From the NCBI GenBank assembly GCA_963739975.1, contig CAVUCK010000003.1, positions 1 through 64,000 on the forward strand: 64,000 nt of DNA, given 5' to 3'. The position numbers and the translations under genes were made by a program. The notes below the pieces were generated by a model. It did no database searches. It saw only the letters and a list, made by a program, of their open reading frames with translations, and was not told where the DNA came from. This DNA is from JALZMG01 sp963739975 (GTDB lineage: Bacteria > Actinomycetota > Acidimicrobiia > Acidimicrobiales > Ilumatobacteraceae). This document shows, in pieces, positions 58,582 to 64,000 of this stretch. Numbering within the stretch: position 1 is the stretch's first letter; each line of letters starts with the position of its first letter.

Positions 58582-59262
58582 GTGCACTCCCTACTGTTCA
58601 TCGAGGACGACGACCAGATCCGCCTGGCGCTCAAGCTGGCCCTGGAGGACGAGGGCTACCAGGTGCGCGAGGCGCCCGACGGCGCCAGCGGCCTGGCCGC
58701 CTTCGTCGAGCGGGAGGCCGACCTCGTGCTGCTCGACCTGCGCCTGCCCGACATGTCCGGCTTCGACGTCTGCCGGTCGCTGCGGGCCCGCAGCATCGTG
58801 CCGATCATCATGATCACCGCCCAGACCGACACGTACGACCTGGTCGCCGGGCTCGAGGCGGGGGCCGACGACTACATCACGAAGCCGGTCATCCCGAAGG
58901 AGCTGGCGGCGCGCATCCGGGCGCTGCTGCGGCGGGTCCAGCTGCATGAGACCTCGGCGCCGCACGTGTCGCGCTTCGGCGACCTCGAGGTGCTGCGCGA
59001 CCAGGGACTGGTGCGCAAGGCCGGCAAGGAGCTGAGCCTGACGAAGACGGAGTTCCGGCTGCTGTGCGAGTTCGCCGACCACGCCGGGGCGGTGCTGTCG
59101 CGGGACCAGCTGCTGGAGCGGGTCTGGGGCTACGAGTACCTCGGCGACTCCCGCCTCGTCGACGCCCACGTCCGGCGCCTGCGGGTCAAGGTCGAAGACC
59201 AACCCGACGACCCGCGCCACATCGTCACCGTCCGCGGCCTCGGCTACCGCCTGCTGGGTTGA
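58582..59262 (+). CDS. Response regulator, OmpR/PhoB type
   Basis: 226 residues. Receiver: FIEDDDQIRLALK acidic pocket, LVLLDLRLPDMSGFD with phospho-acceptor Asp52, MITAQT, and GADDYITKPV (conserved Lys). C-terminal winged helix: LSLTKTEFRLLCEFADHAGAVLSRDQLLERVWGYEYLGDSRLVDAHVRRLRVKVE and VRGLGYRL. GTG 58582 gives the usual length; ATG 58570 is possible. Presumed partner of the divergent MtrB-like kinase, with MtrA-like function inferred only from context. Confidence 0.88.
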   Translation: MHSLLFIEDDDQIRLALKLALEDEGYQVREAPDGASGLAAFVEREADLVLLDLRLPDMSGFDVCRSLRARSIVPIIMITAQTDTYDLVAGLEAGADDYITKPVIPKELAARIRALLRRVQLHETSAPHVSRFGDLEVLRDQGLVRKAGKELSLTKTEFRLLCEFADHAGAVLSRDQLLERVWGYEYLGDSRLVDAHVRRLRVKVEDQPDDPRHIVTVRGLGYRLLG

Positions 59263-59273
59263 CGGTGTCAAAC

Positions 59274-59354
59274 CATCCGAGTGTTTGCTGCATTCGAGTG
59301 TTTGGCGAGGGGCCTCCATGCACCAAACACTCGGATGCACGAAACACTCGGATG
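59274..59354. repeat. Four-unit intergenic palindrome R5
   Basis: Forward CATCCGAGTGTTT (59274-59286) and CATTCGAGTGTTTGG (59291-59305), inverted CCAAACACTCGGATG (59323-59337) and GAAACACTCGGATG (59341-59354), between convergent genes. Same architecture as R4 with unrelated sequence. Confidence 0.7.
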
Positions 59355-59362
59355 GAGGCGGG

Positions 59363-60098
59363 TCACGGGGCGGCGTGACGTTCGGTGCGCGACGAGTGGC
59401 GGGTGGCTTCGAAGGGGTCGAAGTCGACGACGCCGACGGCCAGCAGGCCGCGCTGGGGGATGCGGAAGTCGCCGATCGTCGCTTGCTGCGCCAGCGGCGT
59501 CGGCACGCCCAGATCCTGTCCATCCAGGACCGCGGTGCTCGACGCAACGGGCCAGATCGCCGACGGGACCAACCGGAACTGCTGGCCGTTTGGCATGTCG
59601 CCCGTCATCGCCAGCCGACCGGCACCGAGCACCAGGCCAGCCGTCGGGCCCATGACCCGCAGCACGCCGCGACGGTCGGTGACCCAGGCCGGCAGGCGGC
59701 GGGACATCGCGCTGAGCGCACGGCTCGTGGTCGTCGTGCGGAACGTGAGATCCCACGTCAGCTCCGGGTCGGCCGAGCGGACGGAGAGCTGGTCGGGGGC
59801 CGGCCAGCTCACGTCGATGTCGGCCTGCCGGGTGTCGTCGGACAGCTCGCCGGTGTAGCGCGTGCAGCTCACCTCGGCCGGCACCGTGGACCAGAAGCGC
59901 CATCGCCCGTCGGGCGCCCGGTGCCACACCGACGTGTACGGCGGTCCGACCGACGATCGTGACCAGCAGCGCAGGCCGAGCACGTGGCCGGACGAGAACG
60001 GCAGCGCCCATGACGCCGAAGCCGGCGAACCACTCCTGCCCGGCGCCCGCCGGCCCCGGCTGGCCGACCTCGGCCACCGCGTCGCGAGGCGCGATCAC
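59363..60098 (-). CDS. Hypothetical protein, ~245 aa (frameshifted)
   Basis: GTG 60098 overlaps the AtuA stop (GTGA) and reads IAPRDAVAEVGQPGPAGAG then WFAGFGVMGAA. After a one-base shift near 60000 it continues FSSGHVLGLRCWSRSSVG, DGRWRFWSTVPAEVSCTRYTG, and a C-terminus GDFRIPQRGLLAVGVVDFDPFEATRH. Many Trp and aromatic residues, no signal or membrane span. I cannot name the family; its position suggests a role with the AtuA/carboxylase genes. Confidence 0.6.
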
Positions 60099-61836
60099 GC
60101 CCACACCGGACGGGAGCGCAGGTACTCGCCGAGGCCCTTGGCCTGCGGATCGAAGGCGGTCGACGACGCCACGCCCTCGCCGAGGTAGCCGACGAGCACG
60201 AAGTTCAGGGCCCGCAGGTTGGGGAGCTCGTAGCGGCGCACCTCGAGGTCCCGGGCCTCCGGGAGCAGCCGGCGGACCCGCTCGGCAGTGAGGTTGGCCG
60301 TCAGCCACGCGTAGCCGGCGTCATCGCGGGCCCACACCCCGAGGTTGGCGTTGCCGCCCTTGTCGCCCGACCGGGCACCGAACCAGGTTCCGAGCGGTCG
60401 GCCGGCCTCCAGTTCGGCCGGAGCGACGTCGGGCGCGGGCGGCGGATCGATCGGCTCGCCACTCGCCTCGGCCGGCGGCGGGTCGACGCGGATCCGCCGA
60501 CCGTCCTGCAGCACGACGACCTGGTCGATCTCGTCGGCCGGCACCAGCGCTGGCCAATAGACCCCGAACGACTGCGCCGGTCCCGGCGCCGAGGTGGCGA
60601 AGAAGCCCGGGATGTTGGCCAGGGCCAGCTCGATCGCCGTCGACGAGAACGCCCGCCCGACGAGCCGCTCGTCGGCGGCGCGGGCGAAGACGTGGAGCCG
60701 CCCGCTGCACTGCTCCTGGTCGGCGCCGTCGCTGGGCGCCGGCACGAACCTCGTCTCCAGCGTGACCCCGGCGTCGCGCAGCCGATCCGTTCCGCCCATG
60801 CCGTCCCGGACGGCGTCGGTCAGCCAGGCCGCCTTGGCCTCCTGCTCCAAGCCCGTCAGGACGAACGTCATCCGGTTGCGGTAGCCGCCGTCGTAGTTGA
60901 TGGCGACCTTCGTCGTCGGTGGCGCCGGCTCGCCGCGCGTGCCGCTGATCCGCACGCGGTCGGTGTCGACCTGATCGAGCTGCATCGTGTCGAACCGCGT
61001 CACGACGTCGGGGTTGGCGTAGGCGGGTGGCCCGATCTCGTACAGCAGCTGAGCGGTCACGGTCTCGACGGTGACGGCGCCGCCGGCGTCCGGGTGCTTC
61101 GTGATCACGCTGGACCCGTCGTCGTCGACCTCGGCGATCGGGAACCCGAGCGGCTTGGTCAGGTCCGGGAGCTCGGTGAAGAAGGCGTAGTTGCCGCCGA
61201 CGGTCTGGGCACCGCACTCGATGACGTGCCCGGCGGCGACCGAGCCGGCCAACCGGTCCCAGTCGGTCGGCGACCAGCCCCACCACCACGCCGCCGGGCC
61301 GACGACGAGGGCGGCGTCGGTGACCCGCGGGCACACGACGACGTCGGCGCCGGCGTCGAGGGCGGCCTTGATGCCGAAGCCGCCGAGGTAGGCGTTGGCG
61401 CTGATCGGGTCGGCCGTCAGCGGCTCGCCCGTGTCGAGGTTGGCGAGGTGGGGGCGCAGGCCGTCGATGCGCCCGATCAGGTCGTCGCCCTCGATGTGGG
61501 CGACGTCGACCGTGACACCCCGAGGCGGTCGGCGATGTCACGCACGCGTTGGGCACAGCCCGCCGGGTTGAGGCCGCCGGCGTTGGTGACGACCTTGATC
61601 CCCTTGTCGACGCAGGTCCCGAGCACCTGCTCCATCTGGGTGAGGAACGTCCGGGCGTACCCGCCCTCGCTGTCTCGAGCCTTCGTCTTCCAGAGGATGA
61701 GCATCGTCAGCTCGGCCAGCCAGTCGCCCGTCAGCACGTCGATCGGGCCGCCCTCGACCATCTCCTTCGCCGCCGACAACCGGTCTCCGAAGAAGCCCGA
61801 GCAGTTGGCGATCCTGACCGGACGGGTTGCCGTCAC
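60095..61836 (-). CDS. Acyclic terpene utilisation AtuA family protein (frameshifted)
   Basis: About 580 residues. N-terminal part IANCSGFFGDRLSAAKEMVE, PIDVLTGDWLAELTMLIL, then after a shift near 61515: DVAHIEGDDLIGRIDGL, ISANAYLGGFGIKAALDAGADVVVCPRVTDAALVVGPAAWW (AtuA/DUF1446). The C-terminal AtuA-like domain is LGTWFGARSGDKGGNANLGVWAR to RALNFVLVGYLGEGV. In Pseudomonas, AtuA is required for citronellol/geraniol catabolism, but its chemistry is unresolved. It overlaps the carboxylase alpha gene (GTGA) and is last but one in a carboxylase operon, so a branched or terpenoid acid pathway is likely. Confidence 0.82.
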
Positions 61837-63765
61837 GTCGTGTCCTCCAGTCGCAGCAGCACCTGTCCCGTGTCGACCTGGTCACCCTCGTCGACAAGGA
61901 CCTCGGCCACGGTGCCGTCGGCCGGGGCCTGGATCTGATGCTCCATCTTCATTGCCTCGACGACGACGAGCGCCTGCCCGGCGAGCACGGCGTCTCCGGG
62001 TGCCACCATCACGCGCCGCACTGCGCCGGGCATCGGGGCGACCAACGAGCCGGCGGCGACCAGCGCGCTCGGTTCCGGATGGCGGGGCAGCACGGTGAAG
62101 GTCACGTGACCATCGGTGGCGTCGACGTAGCGGCGGGCATCGTCGGCGGCGACGGCGAACGTGTGGCGCACGCCGCCGCGTTCGACGACGACCTCCGACG
62201 GCCCGGCGCGGACCACCTCGACGTCCTGCGCCACGCCGTCGACGGTCACGTGACCGTTGCGGCCCATCCGGTACGTCACCGTGCACATGGCCTCGCCGTG
62301 GGCCATCGAGAGGGACTGGTCGACGGCCGGGTTGTTCCGCCAGCCGGACGGGACGTCGGCCCACGCCGGTGCGGCGCGCCGGTTGGCCGCCTGCTCGGCC
62401 AGTGCGACCGCCGCCGCGGCCAGCGCGATGTCGCCCTCGATCGGCTCGGCGCACGGGTGCTCGTCGAGGAAGCTCGTGTGCAGGTCGCCGGCCAGGAAGT
62501 CCGGGTGCCGTAGCACCCGCACGAGCTGGTCGCGGTTGGTGTCCGGGCCGTGGAGGCGGGCCCGCTCCAGCGCCGCCGCCAGCGTCCGGGCCGCGCCGGC
62601 ACGGGTCGGGGCGTAGACGATCACCTTGGCGACCATCGAGTCGTAGTAGGGCGGCACGGTCGAGCCCGACGTGACGCCGGTGTCGACCCGCACGGCACCG
62701 CAGAGGTCGTCGATCTCGAACATCTGGAACGTCCCCGTCGACGGGCGGTAGTCGGCGGCCGGCTGCTCGCAGGTCAGCCGGGCCTCGATGGCGTGCCCGA
62801 CGAGCGGAGCATCGAGCGCCCGCATCGGGAGCGGTTCACCGGCGGCGACGAGCAGCTGCAGCTCGACGAGGTCGAGTCCCGTGACGAGCTCGGTGACCGG
62901 GTGCTCGACCTGCAGGCGGGTGTTCATCTCGAGGAACCAGAACGAGCCGTCGGGTTCGAGCAGGAACTCGACGGTGCCGGCCCCGACGTACCCGACCGCT
63001 CGGGCCGCCTCGACGGCTGCCGCGGCGAGCCGGGCCCGGAGCGCTTCATTCGACGGCCGGAGACGGGGCTTCCTCGATGATCTTCTGGTGCCGGCGCTGG
63101 ATCGAGCACTCCCGCTCGTGCAGCGACACGACGTTGCCATGGCTGTCGGCGAAGACCTGGATCTCGACGTGGCGGCCGCGCTCGACGTAGCGCTCGACGA
63201 ACACGGTGCCGTCACCGAACGCGGCGGCCGCCTCACGTTCGGCCGAACCGATGGCCTCGTCCAGGTCGCCGAGCGTTCGCACGACGCGCATGCCCCGGCC
63301 TCCGCCGCCCGCCGACGCCTTGACCAGCGCCGGCAACCCGATCTCGCGGATGTCGGCGATCGTCGAGTCGAGCAGCACGGCCACGCCGGCGGCACGGACC
63401 AGCGCCTTGGCCTCCACCTTGGACCCCATGGCGTCGATGGCCACCGCCGGCGGGCCGATCCAGGTCAGGCCGGCGGCGTCGACGGCGCGGGCGAAGTCGC
63501 CGGACTCGGCGAGGAACCCGTAGCCGGGGTGGACGGCGTCGGCCCCGCTGCGGCGCGCCGCGTCGACGAGCAGGTCGGCGCGCAGGTACGTGTCGGCGGC
63601 CGCGGTGCCCGGCAGGCGCACGGCCCGGTCGCAGGCGGCCACGTGGAGCGCGTCTGCGTCGGCGTCGCTGTGCACCGCGACGGTCCCGATGCCGAGACGG
63701 CGGCAGGTGCGGGCGATGCGCACGGCGATCTCGCCGCGGTTGGCGATGAGAAGTTGTCGGATCAT
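61833..63765 (-). CDS. Acyl-CoA carboxylase alpha subunit: biotin carboxylase plus BCCP (frameshifted)
   Basis: About 643 residues. Biotin carboxylase: LLIANRGEIAVRIARTCRRLG, HPGYGFLAESGDFARA, KASAGGGGRGMRVV (ATP loop), ERECSIQRRHQKIIEEAPSP, FWFLEMNTRLQVEHPVTELVTGLDLVE. The frame shifts near 63050 by one extra base (PAVE-stop instead of PAVDEALRARL). A C-terminal biotinyl domain has the lysine in VVEAMKMEHQIQAPADG. It carboxylates biotin for a propionyl/methylcrotonyl/geranyl-CoA-type carboxylase together with the subunit at 63823. Confidence 0.87.
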
Positions 63766-63794
63766 GTGTTGCGCTCCCGCCTCTTCGGGGGGTC

Positions 63795-63817
63795 CACGGG
63801 GGGCGGAGCCCCCCGTG
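63795..63817. terminator. GC-rich hairpin between carboxylase genes
   Basis: CACGGGGGG (63795-63803), 5-nt loop, CCCCCCGTG (63809-63817). A perfect 9-bp stem in the 57-bp gap between the carboxyltransferase stop and the biotin carboxylase start; may attenuate or process the transcript. Confidence 0.5.
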
Positions 63818-63822
63818 TGAGA

Positions 63823-64000
63823 TCACATCCTGAACACCCCGTAGCCGCGCTGGCCGTTGATCGGCTCCTTGGTCACCACGGACAGGCAGATCCCGAGGAT
63901 CGTGCGAGTGTCGCGCGGGTCGATGATGCCGTCGTCGTACAGCCGGCCGGTCATGAACATCGCCAGCGACTCCCGCTCGATCTGTTCTTCGACGGCGGTG
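63823..64000 (-). CDS. Acyl-CoA carboxylase carboxyltransferase (beta) subunit, 3' part
   Basis: The last 58 residues of a carboxyltransferase subunit, running off the window. It reads ESLAMFMTGRLYDDGIIDPRDTRTILG then ICLSVVTKEPINGQRGYGVFRM-stop, the conserved C-terminus (ARxWDDGIIDPxxTRxVLG) of propionyl-, methylcrotonyl- and geranyl-CoA carboxylase beta subunits. It transfers CO2 from biotin to the acyl-CoA. Precedes the alpha subunit and AtuA on the same strand. Confidence 0.88.
   Translation of the reverse strand, partial: TAVEEQIERESLAMFMTGRLYDDGIIDPRDTRTILGICLSVVTKEPINGQRGYGVFRM

Overview
The window is high-GC DNA from an actinobacterium. The gene set is a menaquinone pathway, many F420/flavin luciferase-like (LLM) oxidoreductases, several acyl-CoA ligases, a DUF222-HNH protein with a LexA-type box, and very frequent leaderless starts. 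I infer an Acidimicrobiia-type organism (Ilumatobacter-like), but no marker here fixes the genus.

Layout. 1-6.3 kb is an accessory or decayed zone: a class III cyclase, two eroded ATP-dependent DNA ligase fragments flanking a frameshifted serine hydrolase, an orphan gene, a degenerate IS21-family element, a tRNA-Cys lacking its D arm, a tyrosine-integrase remnant, and a ParD-like antitoxin with a broken ParE. 6.3-12.5 kb holds an MFS exporter behind a MerR/SoxR-like operator, an LLM enzyme, an acyl-CoA ligase, a PPOX protein, a NifU-N protein and DUF222-HNH. 12.7-22.4 kb is catabolic: a minus-strand set (nitrilase-nitronate monooxygenase fusion, AMP ligase, MaoC) diverging from a tightly overlapped six-gene plus-strand operon (racemase, FAD oxidoreductase, acyl-CoA dehydrogenase, citrate-synthase-like, SDR, deacetylase/imidase). 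22.5-34 kb mixes envelope proteins, DODA-type dioxygenase, M20 peptidase, UvrD-like helicase with HRDC, LMW phosphatase and enoyl-CoA hydratase. 34-38.6 kb contains MarR-GNAT, histidine phosphatase, PhoH, YbeY and CorC. 39.5-50.8 kb carries menaquinone genes (menE, menA, menH-like, menD, menF, menG) interleaved with an amidase, a DsbA-like protein and an LLM enzyme. 50.9-59.3 kb has a lipoprotein, an LLM enzyme, MaoC, acyl-CoA ligase, era, a HAD phosphatase and a two-component system with a GerMN lipoprotein. 59.4-64 kb is an AtuA/acyl-CoA carboxylase cluster running off the end.

Expression architecture is the most unusual aspect. About 25 starts lie 6-8 nt after a TANNNT-like -10 box with no Shine-Dalgarno, implying leaderless mRNAs. 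In several cases the leaderless start opens a 9-37 codon mini-ORF whose stop overlaps the next start as ATGA. One mini-ORF family (M-S/R-E-R-V-F-E-R) recurs three times at two loci and is inserted between otherwise coupled genes. Two divergent promoters share a single TA step between both -10 boxes. Convergent gene ends carry multi-unit palindromes.

At least ten otherwise conserved genes contain a single-base frameshift, so sequence error is likely for many of them. These are annotated as CDS with the shift noted; true remnants (IS21, ligase, integrase, ParE) are called pseudogenes.
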